A stretch of DNA of 64,000 nucleotides from Lapidilactobacillus bayanensis (GCF_003946695.1 NZ_RHOX01000002.1:1-64000); one strand, 5' to 3'; counted from the first letter of the stretch, positions 46,506 to 56,737 are shown. Notes: generated from the sequence alone by a model not told the origin. Program-made: numbers and translations.

Positions 46506-47993
46506 TTAATCATCTCCCGTCTCAAGTTTGATTCGTGGATCAACAATTGTCATCAAAATATCACCTAATAGCACAGAGAATACGGCGATCGTGGTGAAGA
46601 TGAAGACAAGTGAAATAACTAATGGGTTATTATGAGCCATGATTGAATCTGGTAACATTTTACCCATACCAGGCATTGCAAAGATTGTTTCTGTCATGGT
46701 GGCACCAGTAATCAAGCCGATAATTTGACCAGGAATACCTTGAACAATTGGAATCGAAGCATTCTTGAAGATATGTTTACGATAGATTTCGCCATCATCA
46801 AGACCCTTGGCCTTAGCAAACTTAACGTAATCTGATGACTGTTGGTCAATCATATAACGTCTGAACCAGATGACCATACTTGAAACAGACAAGAAGCCCA
46901 AGATAAAGGTTGGCAGTACCCATGAATTAATATTCTCTGCACCCAGAGTTGGGAAAGAATCTGGGAAGCCAAATAGCGCACTACCTACATAACGGAACGC
47001 GTAAATAAAGGCCAAACTTGGTACAGAAATCAAGACAGTAACAATACCTGTCCCGACTTTATCAAAGAGACGTCCTTTAAAGCGCGCCATTAAAATCGCC
47101 ATTGGGATAGAAATTAAATACGTGAGGATTAAAGCAATAAAACCAGATTTGAAAGAAGTACCGATCATTGAAGGATCAGAGTAAGTCTGATTCGTCTTCG
47201 TATAATGATCGCCGTAACGTTCCTTGGCCATATCATCTTGCGTTGCCGACGTTTGATATTGACGTGAGTAAACATTATCAGAACTGTTTAACTTCTGACC
47301 ATTGGTGAAGGTGTAAGTCTTAGAAACAGCCTGACCTTGACGTTGGCCTAAGACGCTAGACACGGGTAAACCAGCGTAAGTTGGATAAGAGGTTCCTAAA
47401 TTGATATGAATAATATTTTGATGGATAAATGGGAAGGAGCTGTTGAAATAAAGTTGATATTTATATTTCGTACCAGAACCAACCAAAGCAAAACCGGCAA
47501 GTTTGTCATTTTCAAAACGCAAATAACGTTTCATATTCGGGTTTTTAGGATCATGAACTGCCCAAGGGTTGTCGACTTCAATTAGATTGCCGTAGAAGCG
47601 GCCTAATCGTTCCAACAACGGTAAATCGCGGGTAGCGTAGTAATCCTTACTTACCTCGTAACGATGAACCTTAAAGCCGTTTTTCTTAGCCCACGCGTCA
47701 ATTGCCTTTTTGTTCTCGGCAGTGTGTGCTGCGGTAACCTCGTTGTCCTTCGTACTTGCTTTAGCAATCAATGACTTTGTATCTAGATATTCGAGATAGT
47801 TCATCTTGCTATAAGCATTATCCATGTAGTCCGTCAACTTATCAGGATCTGATTTTAGCTTGCTGACCATTGCATCATTCTTGAACACATCCCGCCGTGG
47901 TACTAACGAGTAAATGATGATGTAGGTCAAAGTTGTCACTAAAAAGATACTGACAATTGATCGAAGAATTCGAAAAAACAAATATTTTCTCAT
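46506..47993 (-). CDS. oppB: Oligopeptide ABC transporter permease OppB with extracytoplasmic insert
   Basis: 495 residues, about 180 longer than standard OppB. After the first membrane helix ([20 protein letters not shown]) comes a hydrophilic stretch to about residue 275 before the remaining spans. The core then has [20 protein letters not shown], the EAA loop [20 protein letters not shown] and [17 protein letters not shown]. The insert lies outside the cell by topology and could help dock the binding protein. Confidence 0.92.
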   Translation of the reverse strand: MRKYLFFRILRSIVSIFLVTTLTYIIIYSLVPRRDVFKNDAMVSKLKSDPDKLTDYMDNAYSKMNYLEYLDTKSLIAKASTKDNEVTAAHTAENKKAIDAWAKKNGFKVHRYEVSKDYYATRDLPLLERLGRFYGNLIEVDNPWAVHDPKNPNMKRYLRFENDKLAGFALVGSGTKYKYQLYFNSSFPFIHQNIIHINLGTSYPTYAGLPVSSVLGQRQGQAVSKTYTFTNGQKLNSSDNVYSRQYQTSATQDDMAKERYGDHYTKTNQTYSDPSMIGTSFKSGFIALILTYLISIPMAILMARFKGRLFDKVGTGIVTVLISVPSLAFIYAFRYVGSALFGFPDSFPTLGAENINSWVLPTFILGFLSVSSMVIWFRRYMIDQQSSDYVKFAKAKGLDDGEIYRKHIFKNASIPIVQGIPGQIIGLITGATMTETIFAMPGMGKMLPDSIMAHNNPLVISLVFIFTTIAVFSVLLGDILMTIVDPRIKLETGDD

Positions 47994-48028
47994 ACCAATT
48001 GTCTCCTCCTTATCGTATTTACGGAAAA

Positions 48029-48052
48029 AAGGCTAGTGAATCTGCTAGCCTT
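48029..48052 (-). terminator. Hairpin between oppA and oppB
   Basis: AAAGGCTAGC and GCTAGCCTTT-type arms (GGCTAG/CTAGCC) followed by TTTTTTCC on the minus strand: a partial terminator that would lower permease relative to binding-protein mRNA. Confidence 0.7.
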
Positions 48053-48068
48053 TCCCCTCTAACAGTGC

Positions 48069-50075
48069 TTAATTATTAGAAGATTCTTCTTGTTTAGCAA
48101 TTTCTGCACGTTTAGCCAACCATGCTTTACGTGCTTTGTTCTGTTGAGCAATTGTTACTGGCTTAGCCTGGATCTTAACACCTTTGAAGGATGTACTTCC
48201 TTGTCGTGAATCACCAGATGTAAATAAGCCAGATTGTGCATATGGACCAGAATATGGCACAACGCGTGAAACAGAAGGGGTGCCGCCTAATGAGTTCACA
48301 GTGATTTGAATACCACTATTTAATAACCATGCTTCTGCCTTTGCATAAGCAGCATAACGAGCATTATTATCATTGGTAATGGCATCAGCCTTAGCTAGCA
48401 ATTCACCATATTCAGACATGTTGATCGACTTCTTGGCTGCAGCATCACCTGCTGTCTTTGAAGTGCCAACATCTAAACCAAGGTTCATTAAATTCGAGCC
48501 GCTATTAGGGTTGTAAATTTCTAGATATGATGACGGATCATCAAAGTCTGGGCTCCACCCCGAAGCATTACTCAAATCATAATCACTAGCTGCAGCAGTT
48601 GTTGCTTGGTAAGTTGCTGCGAGATATTTATCCTCTGATAACAATTGAATATCAATAATCACGTTATCTTTGCCTAAGTTTTTCTCAACAGTACTCTTGA
48701 ATGACTTAGCTTTATTTAATGTTAAAGCAGCTTTTTGATCTGCTGGTAAATCTAAATGAATTGGGAATGAAACGCCTTGTGCTTGTAATGCTTTTTTAGC
48801 TTTAGCCATATATTGCTTGGCCTTAGCAGCATCAAAGGTACCATCTTGAGCATCAGCAAGGTTAACCCCACTAAATGCTGCAGGATCAGATTGAGCTAAA
48901 TCTTGGGCAACAGCATCACCGTAATCTTTGCCATCAACTTGAACGAAGCTAGGTGGCGTTAATTCATTACGTAGTGATCTAGCCGCACCGGCATCACCAG
49001 TAGACTGTGCATTATATGCCGACTTGTTAAAGCCAAAGCGAATTGCTAAACGGAAATCACGATTTAGAATTGCTTTCTTCGTATCTTCTTTAGCTTTAGT
49101 TGTCTTCTTTGAAGTCGCAGTATAACTCTGACGGTTCAAATTAAAGACGAAACCATAATTTGATGAATCTTGATCTGACCAAGTGATGTTATTCTTGCTT
49201 TGCTTAACAACATTCTTGTAATCAGCAGATGTTGGGTAAACACGCGCTTGAGTGTAATCACCCTTAATGAATGATTTATACAAGCCATCAGGATTACTTC
49301 CGTCGTTATAAGTCAACTTAACATCATTAAGATAAACGTGCTTCTTATCCCAATAATTCTCATTCTTCTTGTACTCAATAACGGATTTAGAAGTAAAGTT
49401 TGACAAGATAAACGGTCCATTATAAAGAATGCCGTTTGTCGTAGCATTACCAAAGTTCTTACCTTGTGACTTCAAGAATTTGGCATTAACTGGGTACATA
49501 ACACCATAAGTCATCTTAGAATTCCAATAACTTTCAGGCTTGAGTAAGGTATATTGAACAGTTTTAGAATTTAAAGCCTTGACACCAACTTTAGAAAAGT
49601 CTTTCGTCTTACCACTTGCATAGTCGCTCAATCCAACAATACTATTTTGAACAACATATAAAGTTTCTGACTTAGCATCAACGGCATGTTTCAAACCAGT
49701 AACAAAATCTTGAGCGGTAACTTTAGCGTAAGGATTACCTTCACTATCAACCCAATTAATGTTGTTCCGTAAATGATAAGTATATGTCTTACCATCTTTA
49801 CTAACATCCCAAGACTTAGCCATTGCGCCAACTAGGCGACCATACTTGTCGTTTTCTAACAAACCATTAACAAAGTTAACTAAGTGAGTACTATTGGTTG
49901 CGCGAGAGGTTACTGTGTAATCAAAATTATCGGGATCTGTTGCGTACACATAATCATACTCGCTTGTCTTATTACTATTATTACTACTTGAGTTCGACTT
50001 ATTACCACAAGCCACGCCCATTAAAGCAATACCCACTAACATTGTCGTGAGTAAGCCCTTCTTTTGCCACTTCAT
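48069..50075 (-). CDS. oppA: Oligopeptide-binding lipoprotein OppA, copy 1
   Basis: A 668-residue solute-binding protein (SBP family 5). The signal peptide ends in LMGVACGNK, a lipobox with Cys about 23, followed by a Ser/Asn linker. YATDPDNFDYTVTSRATNST, LLENDKYGRLVGAMAKSWDV and later blocks match OppA. It lies next to oppBCDF and has its own consensus promoter. About three quarters identical by eye to the neighbouring copy 2. Confidence 0.94.
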   Translation of the reverse strand: MKWQKKGLLTTMLVGIALMGVACGNKSNSSSNNSNKTSEYDYVYATDPDNFDYTVTSRATNSTHLVNFVNGLLENDKYGRLVGAMAKSWDVSKDGKTYTYHLRNNINWVDSEGNPYAKVTAQDFVTGLKHAVDAKSETLYVVQNSIVGLSDYASGKTKDFSKVGVKALNSKTVQYTLLKPESYWNSKMTYGVMYPVNAKFLKSQGKNFGNATTNGILYNGPFILSNFTSKSVIEYKKNENYWDKKHVYLNDVKLTYNDGSNPDGLYKSFIKGDYTQARVYPTSADYKNVVKQSKNNITWSDQDSSNYGFVFNLNRQSYTATSKKTTKAKEDTKKAILNRDFRLAIRFGFNKSAYNAQSTGDAGAARSLRNELTPPSFVQVDGKDYGDAVAQDLAQSDPAAFSGVNLADAQDGTFDAAKAKQYMAKAKKALQAQGVSFPIHLDLPADQKAALTLNKAKSFKSTVEKNLGKDNVIIDIQLLSEDKYLAATYQATTAAASDYDLSNASGWSPDFDDPSSYLEIYNPNSGSNLMNLGLDVGTSKTAGDAAAKKSINMSEYGELLAKADAITNDNNARYAAYAKAEAWLLNSGIQITVNSLGGTPSVSRVVPYSGPYAQSGLFTSGDSRQGSTSFKGVKIQAKPVTIAQQNKARKAWLAKRAEIAKQEESSNN

Positions 50076-50156
50076 TAAAAAGCCTCCAACCTATATTCTA
50101 AAGTTCCTAAATTTCCGTTCAGAATGATGCACCTAATCGTTTTGGAAATTGGTAAA

Positions 50157-50185
50157 ATAATACAATTATTAGAGTTTGATGTCAA
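50157..50185 (-). promoter_or_regulatory. oppA copy 1 promoter
   Basis: TTGACA (50180-50185), 17-base spacer, TATTAT (50157-50162). The whole block, including the spacer TCAAACTCTAATAATTG, is nearly the same as upstream of copy 2. Confidence 0.85.
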
Positions 50186-50189
50186 TAGC

Positions 50190-50678
50190 GGGTACCGAAT
50201 TTTTTCGGTACTTGCCGTATAAAAGCCACGATTAGCACTGATATACCAAAGTATAACATCATAATCTTAAAAATACTATTTGATTTCTTTTCTATGAAGA
50301 AACGATGAATTATCATTGCTAATATTCAGCTTCAAGTTTCTTTTATTAGAAATCCATGAGCAACGATAATTCTCATTATTTTAATCAATTAATTGACTTT
50401 AGAATATAGTGGATAGTGCTTGGCAATCGTACTGTTTGATTACTTTAGGAATTGTTTTAATAGAATATAGGAAGTGCTATTTAACTTAGCGTATTTCTTT
50501 GTAATCTCAGAAAACGTTCGATACAACGCAGTGAGTAGATCTTAAAACTAATTGAAAATATCTTTGCGACTAATTTTACCGTTGGGATTGGAGTGCCAAC
50601 AGTAATTTCGTCACTGAACGATATCTTCTTGGTGTATGACTGAACTAAACTGTGCTTGACTAGCTTAAATTATGTTTT
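50190..50678. other. Intergenic stretch between the two oppA copies
   Basis: Holds the perfect inverted repeat GTACCGAA/TTCGGTAC near 50192-50211. Beyond that no gene or repeat family member was recognised in about 450 AT-rich bases. Confidence 0.4.
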
Positions 50679-50786
50679 TTGCTAACATCTCCTTTGTTGG
50701 CACCTGTGGAAAATTATGGCCGATCACACAAGGAGCTAAAATAAAAGTGTGAGGGCATCGGCAAGTTTTCCAGCGGTGGGTAGCAA
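50679..50786. other. Structured 108-base element, possible noncoding RNA
   Basis: Nested pairing over the whole length: TTGCTA/TAGCAA at the ends, CACC/GGTG with TGGAAAA/TTTTCCA, then GCCGAT/ATCGGC and CACAC/GTGTG around the loop AAGGAGCTAAAATAAAA. Both strands fold, so the transcribed strand is uncertain. The layout resembles the 3'UTR elements, but sequence similarity is weak. Confidence 0.5.
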
Positions 50787-50851
50787 TAATTCTAATATCA
50801 GCATGATCAGGCAATGATGATCACACCTTGTACCTAATGACCTGCTTGAAT

Positions 50852-50887
50852 GAAAGAGGGATGGGGAACATTTCCCCATCCCTCTTC
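50852..50887. terminator. Hairpin after oppA copy 2
   Basis: GAAAGAGGGATGGGGAA pairs almost perfectly with TTCCCCATCCCTCTTC. The T run on the minus side is short (TTTCATTC), but position supports termination of copy 2. Confidence 0.75.
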
Positions 50888-50918
50888 ATCATCCACTCAT
50901 CATCAAATACTTGTTAAA

Positions 50919-52910
50919 TTATTTTGCTGCTTCTTTTTTGGCAATTTCTGCACGTTTGGCTTGCCAAGCTTTACGTGCTTTATTACTTTGTGCGGTAGTA
51001 ACAGGTTTAGTCTGAAGCTTAACGCCTTTAAAGGCCATACTTGTTGAACTTGGAGAGAATAATCCTGATTGTGCGTACGGGCCAGTATATGGAACAACCT
51101 TAGTAACACTTGGTGTGCCACCTAATGATTTAACTGGAATCTGAATACCGCTGTTTAATAACCAAGCCTCTGCTTCAGCAAATGCTTTGTAACGAGCATT
51201 GTTATCAGTTGTGATTGCTTCTGCTTTAGCTAACAACTTAACGTATTCATCCATGTTAAGAGCCTTCTTGGCTGCCGTGTCACTAGCATTACCTTTACCT
51301 AAATTCAAGCCGATAGTAGTTAAACTTGCGCCTGAGTTAGGGTTGTAGATTTCCAAATATGATGAAGGATCATCGTAGTCAGCGCTCCAACCAGAAGCGT
51401 TACTAATATCAAAATCACTAGCTGCAGCAGTCGTTGCTTGATAAGTTGCTGCTAAATATTTGTCTTCTGATAATAATTGGATATCAATAACCAAGTTATC
51501 TTGGCCCAGACTCTTTTCAACAGTGCTCTTGAATGACTTAGATTGATTCAATGTTAAAGCTGCTTTTTGATCAGCTGGTAAATCTAAGTGAATTGGGAAT
51601 GATACGCCTTGAGCTTGTAATTCCTTCTTCGCCTTTGCGAAATATTCTTTTGCTTTAGCTGGATCGTAAGTGCCATCTTGACCATCAGTTAGATCAACAC
51701 TACTAAAGGCGGCATTGTCTAATTTATCAAGATCTTTCTTGACTGAATCACCATAAGGCTGGCCATTAATTTGCACAAAGTTTGGTGGTGTCATTGTATT
51801 ACGTAATGACTTTTCAGCACCAGCACTACCAGTTGACTGAGCATTATAAGCTGCTTTGTCAAAAGCAAATTGAACTGCTAACCGGAAATTACGATTTAAA
51901 ACTGCTTTTTTCGTATCTTCCTTAGCCTTGGTCGTCTTCTTAGAAGTTGCATTGTAGCTTTGACGGTTCAAGTTAAACGTGAAGTTATAAACCGTTGAAT
52001 CTGGATCAGACCAAACAATATCCTTCTTGCTCTTTTTCAAAACGTTCTTGTAATCAGCAGATGTTGGGTAAACACGTGCTTGGGTGAAATCACCCTTCAT
52101 GTACGATTTGTACAAGCCATCTGGATTACTACCATCGTTATAAGTTAACTTAACGTCTTTGATATGAACGTCTTTCTTATCCCAATAGTTAGTGTTCTCT
52201 TTATATTCAATCACTGACTTCGAAGTAAAGTTAGCTAAGATATATGGGCCGTTGTATAAAATACTATCGGCAGCAGCTTTACCAAAATCTTTGCCTTGTG
52301 ACTTCAAGAACTTAGCATTAACTGGATACATTACCCCGTAAGTTAATTTAGAGTTCCAATAACTTTCAGGTCTATTCAATGTATATTGAACTGTGGTGTC
52401 GTTAAGTGCCTTAACCCCGACCTTAGAGAAGTCAGTCGTTTTACCGGCAGCGTAATCGCTTAAACCTTTAATACTGTCTTGCACAACGTATAATGTTTCA
52501 GACTTAGCAGCGACTGCATGCTTAAGACCAGTTACAAAGTCTTGCGCAGTAACCTTGCCGTAAACATTACCTTCGCTATCAACCCAATTAATTCCTTTTC
52601 GTAAATGATAAGTATAAGTCAAACCATCTTTACTAACATCCCATGACTTTGCCATAGCGCCGACTAATTGACCATACTTGTCATTCTCTAATAAACCATT
52701 AACAAAGTTTACCAAGTGGCCGCTATTAGTTGCCCGCGACGTTACCGTGTAATCGAAGTTATCCGGATCCGTGCTATAAACGTAATTATATTGACTTGTT
52801 GCTGAACTTGAACTGCTAGTAGTTGATTTGGAATTGTTGCCGCAGGCTGTAGCCAGCAAAGCAACCCCAACTAACGCAGCGGTTAATAAACCCTTTTGCT
52901 TCCATTTCAT
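50919..52910 (-). CDS. oppA: Oligopeptide-binding lipoprotein OppA, copy 2
   Basis: A 663-residue paralogue of copy 1 with lipobox LLATACGNN and the same block order (YSTDPDNFDYTVTSRATNS onward). The mature proteins differ at scattered positions, including the ligand-proximal region near KDIVWSDPDSTVYNFTFNLN. It has its own promoter and terminator, so it is a separate transcript upstream of oppA1-BCDF. Different peptide preferences are plausible but not shown. Confidence 0.93.
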   Translation of the reverse strand: MKWKQKGLLTAALVGVALLATACGNNSKSTTSSSSSATSQYNYVYSTDPDNFDYTVTSRATNSGHLVNFVNGLLENDKYGQLVGAMAKSWDVSKDGLTYTYHLRKGINWVDSEGNVYGKVTAQDFVTGLKHAVAAKSETLYVVQDSIKGLSDYAAGKTTDFSKVGVKALNDTTVQYTLNRPESYWNSKLTYGVMYPVNAKFLKSQGKDFGKAAADSILYNGPYILANFTSKSVIEYKENTNYWDKKDVHIKDVKLTYNDGSNPDGLYKSYMKGDFTQARVYPTSADYKNVLKKSKKDIVWSDPDSTVYNFTFNLNRQSYNATSKKTTKAKEDTKKAVLNRNFRLAVQFAFDKAAYNAQSTGSAGAEKSLRNTMTPPNFVQINGQPYGDSVKKDLDKLDNAAFSSVDLTDGQDGTYDPAKAKEYFAKAKKELQAQGVSFPIHLDLPADQKAALTLNQSKSFKSTVEKSLGQDNLVIDIQLLSEDKYLAATYQATTAAASDFDISNASGWSADYDDPSSYLEIYNPNSGASLTTIGLNLGKGNASDTAAKKALNMDEYVKLLAKAEAITTDNNARYKAFAEAEAWLLNSGIQIPVKSLGGTPSVTKVVPYTGPYAQSGLFSPSSTSMAFKGVKLQTKPVTTAQSNKARKAWQAKRAEIAKKEAAK

Positions 52911-52983
52911 AATTTTAAAAACCTCCCGTTGATTTCACCGACACACTACAAAACAATCTACCTTCGTTTCATGAGTTGATAAA

Positions 52984-53012
52984 ATAATATAATTATTAGA
53001 GTTTAATGTCAA
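52984..53012 (-). promoter_or_regulatory. oppA copy 2 promoter
   Basis: TTGACA (53007-53012), 17-base spacer TTAAACTCTAATAATTA, TATTAT (52984-52989). Duplicated with the gene. The rest of the gap to msrB (53013-53290) shows nothing recognised. Confidence 0.85.
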
Positions 53013-53290
53013 TAAAATAATATTATTTATTTTTCTTATTTTTGTCAAATACTGCGACAACCGTTGTTAGACAAGCATACATGGCCGAGAAAATAATTTA
53101 AATAAAAATTTTCTTTTTAATCCTAATCGCCATGTGCATTAGAGAAACCTGATTTTATTATTTATTCTCATATGTGTTTATTACCATGAAAAATTCAGTC
53201 GGCAAAGCAGTTTCAACTGCGATTTGTTAAAATTCTGGTATTGTATGTTTAGCTAGATGTTACAAAACATTTTTGAAAGGCGGCAATTTG

Positions 53291-53725
53291 ATGAATGAAC
53301 ATAAAAATTTTGACAAGCAAAAAGCTGAATTAACACCCTTGCAACGCGCTGTAACCCAACAAGCACAAACAGAACGCCCCTTCTCTGGTCAATATGACAA
53401 TTTTTATCAATCGGGAATTTACGTTGATGTCGTTAGTGGTGAACCATTATTTTCATCTCAAGATAAATATGATGCTGGTTGCGGCTGGCCTTCTTTCACC
53501 AAACCGATTGCTAAACTGGCTGAACATCGAGATACCAACTTCGGAATGGAGCGCACTGAAGTCAGAAGTAAAGCGGCCAACTCACATCTAGGCCACGTCT
53601 TTACTGATGGTCCCCAGGCTCAAGGTGGCTTGCGATATTGCATTAATTCCGCCGCGCTTAGATTTATTCCCGTGGCAGAACTGGAAGCAACGGGTTATGG
53701 CGAATATCTAAAATTGTTTAACTGA
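53291..53725 (+). CDS. msrB: Peptide methionine-R-sulfoxide reductase
   Basis: 144 residues reducing methionine-R-sulfoxide in proteins. AAAGGCGG precedes the ATG at 53291. [26 protein letters not shown] and the catalytic cysteine in [12 protein letters not shown] are standard. The CxxC pairs that bind structural zinc in many MsrB proteins are absent ([11 protein letters not shown]), so this is the zinc-free type. Confidence 0.95.
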   Translation: MNEHKNFDKQKAELTPLQRAVTQQAQTERPFSGQYDNFYQSGIYVDVVSGEPLFSSQDKYDAGCGWPSFTKPIAKLAEHRDTNFGMERTEVRSKAANSHLGHVFTDGPQAQGGLRYCINSAALRFIPVAELEATGYGEYLKLFN

Positions 53726-53740
53726 TAAGTATGTAAAAAA

Positions 53741-53777
53741 AACGTAGAAGTCGGGACTTTATCCCAGTTCCTACGTT
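53741..53777. terminator. Bidirectional intrinsic terminator
   Basis: AACGTAG and CTACGTT close a stem with GGGA/TCCC inside; A run before and TTTTTG after. Between convergent msrB and NUDIX genes. Confidence 0.8.
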
Positions 53778-53803
53778 TTTGTCGGTTCAAATGACCAATT
53801 TGA

Positions 53804-54247
53804 CTATTGGAAGCTAATATAATGCTGCAATTCATGCTTTTTCGTTTTAATGAGTCTGTTTATGATCTCCGGTTTTATACTTTTGATATCAGCAACATCC
53901 CGCCATCGAATATCTGCACCTTCTTTACAATGGCCTAGTTGCTCACTCTTTTCAGCAAGTGAGACGCCATAGACAAAAACGATTTGTTGGTAATTTTGGC
54001 TGTTTAAAGCAAAGAAATTTTCAATAATTGCTACCAATTCAGTTCTTGTTATGATTAAACCTGTCTCTTCTAAGAATTCTCTAACCACCGCTTGCTCAGT
54101 GGTTTCACCAATCTTGACCGCACCGCCAATTAATGTCATTGAACCATCAGCCTTATTGGACACCAAGATCCTGTCATCAATCTGTAAAATCCCACAAGCA
54201 CGAGTCTCAAATTGAACGTGATTTAATTCAGTTCTGATATCTGTCAC
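53804..54247 (-). CDS. NUDIX hydrolase
   Basis: 147 residues if started at GTG 54247, which follows GGTGGGG by six bases; a TTG at 54262 is also in frame. The NUDIX box is GGAVKIGETTEQAVVREFLE followed by ETGL. C-terminal GADIRWRDVADIKSIKPE is typical of NUDIX domains. Substrate unknown. Five bases downstream of a small membrane protein gene. Confidence 0.88.
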   Translation of the reverse strand: MTDIRTELNHVQFETRACGILQIDDRILVSNKADGSMTLIGGAVKIGETTEQAVVREFLEETGLIITRTELVAIIENFFALNSQNYQQIVFVYGVSLAEKSEQLGHCKEGADIRWRDVADIKSIKPEIINRLIKTKKHELQHYISFQ

Positions 54248-54267
54248 TTGCAACCCCACCAATTCTA

Positions 54268-54456
54268 CTATTTTTTACGCGATCGAAAAATCGTCAGTAC
54301 CGTTAATATAATCCCAATAATTAACAAAATCACCATTGGTCCATTTAAAATACCAGTTTGTAAATAATCTTTTATCACTAAGTAACCACCAACACTCCAG
54401 AGCAACACGGCAATATAAGTCGTCAAAGTAATGTTCGAATTTACTGATCGTTTCAA
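54268..54456 (-). CDS. Small two-span membrane protein
   Basis: 62 residues from TTG 54456 (AGGTG upstream). Two hydrophobic helices (YIAVLLWSVGGYLVI and GPMVILLIIGIILTVLTIF) with a basic C-terminus RSRKK. Packed between the NatB-like permease and a NUDIX gene on the same strand, so it is probably translated. No function recognised. Confidence 0.6.
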   Translation of the reverse strand: MKRSVNSNITLTTYIAVLLWSVGGYLVIKDYLQTGILNGPMVILLIIGIILTVLTIFRSRKK

Positions 54457-54468
54457 AATTAACACCTA

Positions 54469-55746
54469 CTAATTTTTACGTTTCCGATTCGTTAAGATAT
54501 TAAATGAATGGCGCATTGATTGCCAAACATTGCCATCAGAATAAACTAATACATTCGCGCGATATAACGCCAACGCGGCAAAATACAAAAGTACCATTAA
54601 CCCTGCCGAAATCAACAGTGAAATAACGGCTTCACTTGTTCCAGCCGCTTCTGTTGCCAAACGGACCGGCATCACGACTGGCGCTATCAGAGGAATATAA
54701 GCGCTTGTCTTGACTAACACACTATCTGTTCCATTAGCTGCCATTAAGCCAATGAAATAAGCAAGCAACGCAAACAGCGTAATTGGCATAATCACCTGTT
54801 GAACTTGCTCAACCGCCGATACCAACGAACCAAGCATCGCTGCCAGGATTGTATACGTTAAAATACCAACGATGAAAAAAGCTACCGTCATTAAAATCTG
54901 GGTCGACCAAATACTTGGTAATTGCAACGAGCCCAACAACGCTTTAATTTGTGGATATTGTTTGGCAATAATTTGATTAACCAGTGAACGTCCGCCGATA
55001 AACAACACGCCATAAATCAGTAACTGAGTGATAATCAAGGCAAAAATTCCGCAAATCTTACCAAGAAATTGTGTTTTGACATCAACACTGGACAAAATAA
55101 TTTCCATAATCCGCGTACCTTTTTCAGAAGCAACTTCACTAGCAATCATGCCGGCATAACTCATGATGAACATCATCATAATAACCGCAGTCGCAGTAGC
55201 CAACATGACGTTAACTGCGCGTTGATTATCATTGCGAGAAACTTGTTTACCATCCTTAAACGAAACAGATTTCTGCTTTGTTTGGACAGGCTGCAATAAC
55301 GTCGCTAGCTGTGTCGCGCTCATTTTTAACCGCTGTGCTTGAAATTGTAGATTGAGTTGTGTGAACTGTGCATTGAGCTCGGTTACAGGCAAACTTTGTC
55401 CATCTGTTCGCGATACGTAATTCACATGAAGATTATTTTTAACAATTGTAACTTCAGCATAACCGTCAATTTTTTCTTGACTCAAGGCCTTTTGAGCTGC
55501 CGTTGTCGTCGTGATTGCTTTTTTTATCGTTAAATCTGAAACTTTAACTTGTTTTAAAGTGGCACGCAATTCAGTTTGTGATGTCACGATGGCCATTTTA
55601 GTATTCTCTTGGCTTTTGAAGATGAAATATCCGACAAGCCCACCAACAACAGCAATCACAATCGGCGCTAACACCATCCAAATAAAAGCGCCACTGCGTA
55701 AATTTTTTAAATAAACCTGGCGAAAAACCGTTCGAAATTTATGCAT
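54469..55746 (-). CDS. NatB-like ABC-2 permease
   Basis: 425 residues. An N-terminal span (AFIWMVLAPIVIAVVGGLVG), a long extracytoplasmic loop (about 45-170), then five or six spans; EKGTRIMEIILSSVDVKTQF is the conserved ABC-2/NatB cytoplasmic block. The start overlaps the ATPase gene by eight bases. With the ATPase it resembles NatAB, a Na+ efflux or drug/peptide export system. Confidence 0.85.
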   Translation of the reverse strand: MHKFRTVFRQVYLKNLRSGAFIWMVLAPIVIAVVGGLVGYFIFKSQENTKMAIVTSQTELRATLKQVKVSDLTIKKAITTTTAAQKALSQEKIDGYAEVTIVKNNLHVNYVSRTDGQSLPVTELNAQFTQLNLQFQAQRLKMSATQLATLLQPVQTKQKSVSFKDGKQVSRNDNQRAVNVMLATATAVIMMMFIMSYAGMIASEVASEKGTRIMEIILSSVDVKTQFLGKICGIFALIITQLLIYGVLFIGGRSLVNQIIAKQYPQIKALLGSLQLPSIWSTQILMTVAFFIVGILTYTILAAMLGSLVSAVEQVQQVIMPITLFALLAYFIGLMAANGTDSVLVKTSAYIPLIAPVVMPVRLATEAAGTSEAVISLLISAGLMVLLYFAALALYRANVLVYSDGNVWQSMRHSFNILTNRKRKN

Positions 55747-56635
55747 TAGGTTCACCCGCTTTCAATTTGAAAATTTCTTCTAAAGTCGGTGGTTGCTGAT
55801 TGAATTCTGGAATATAACCGTTGGCCGTGGCTAAATCAAAGATCCGACGACCAACTGCCTCATCAGCGAGTGTTATTTCAAAATGTCGCTGTTGTTGTGC
55901 CACGGCTATAACACCGGGAACAGCCAACAACTGTTCTTTAGTCAGCGCCGACTCTAAGTACAGTTTAATCCGGCCAAAACTTTGCCGCACTTCTGCAACT
56001 GGTCCGTGTAAAACCATTTTGCCAGAACGCAGCATGACCAATTGATCACTGACTTGTTCAACATTATCCATATTATGGTCTGAATAAATAATAGCTGCCC
56101 CTTGCTTCTTCAAATCCATAATACCATCGCGTAATAAACTAACGTTAACCGGATCAAGTCCACTGAACGGTTCGTCTAAAATAACCAGCTTAGGATGATG
56201 AATTAACGTAGCAATTAGCTGAACTTTTTGCGCATTGCCCTTTGATAGATCTTTAATTTTATCTGTTGCTTTAGCCTTAACTTCAAAGCGACTTAACCAC
56301 TTAGGAATTTCTTGACGAATTTCTGCGCGTTTCATTCCCCGTAATTCCGCAAAATAAATGATCTGATTTTCCACGGTCATTTTTGGAAAAAGTCCCCGTT
56401 CTTCCGGTAAATAACCAAGTTGATCATATTTACTCTGTGTAAAAGGCGCATCATTCCAGCTAATTGTTCCCTGATCTGGTTCAATAAAGTTAAGAATCAT
56501 CCGAAATGTTGTCGTTTTGCCAGCACCATTTTGCCCAATCAAACCCAGAATTTCACCATGATGCAATTCGAAATCTACATCATCAACGGCCTTCATTGTG
56601 CCAAATGACTTTGACAAGTGTTGCAAAGATAGCAT
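55739..56635 (-). CDS. NatA-like ABC transporter ATP-binding protein
   Basis: 298 residues with Walker A GQNGAGKTT, signature LSKGNAQKV, Walker B LVILDEPFSGLDPVN and switch YSDHNMD. The late domain FEITLADEAVGRRIFDLATA resembles the NatA/YhaQ C-terminus. Start ATG follows a G run (GGGGGGG). First gene of the natAB-like operon. Confidence 0.9.
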   Translation of the reverse strand: MLSLQHLSKSFGTMKAVDDVDFELHHGEILGLIGQNGAGKTTTFRMILNFIEPDQGTISWNDAPFTQSKYDQLGYLPEERGLFPKMTVENQIIYFAELRGMKRAEIRQEIPKWLSRFEVKAKATDKIKDLSKGNAQKVQLIATLIHHPKLVILDEPFSGLDPVNVSLLRDGIMDLKKQGAAIIYSDHNMDNVEQVSDQLVMLRSGKMVLHGPVAEVRQSFGRIKLYLESALTKEQLLAVPGVIAVAQQQRHFEITLADEAVGRRIFDLATANGYIPEFNQQPPTLEEIFKLKAGEPNA

Positions 56636-56737
56636 AGTGACCCCCCCTATTCCTCTAGCCTATTTATTATCATCATGATATCTTATTAAATCGCTTACTG
56701 CAATTAGAACAGGCACATTATCGTAGCAGTGAAAACT

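Noticed and set aside
50679-50786. 6S RNA, SRP RNA or a known riboswitch
   Set aside because: The central bubble of 6S, the SRP apical loop bases and the core motifs of common riboswitch classes were not found.
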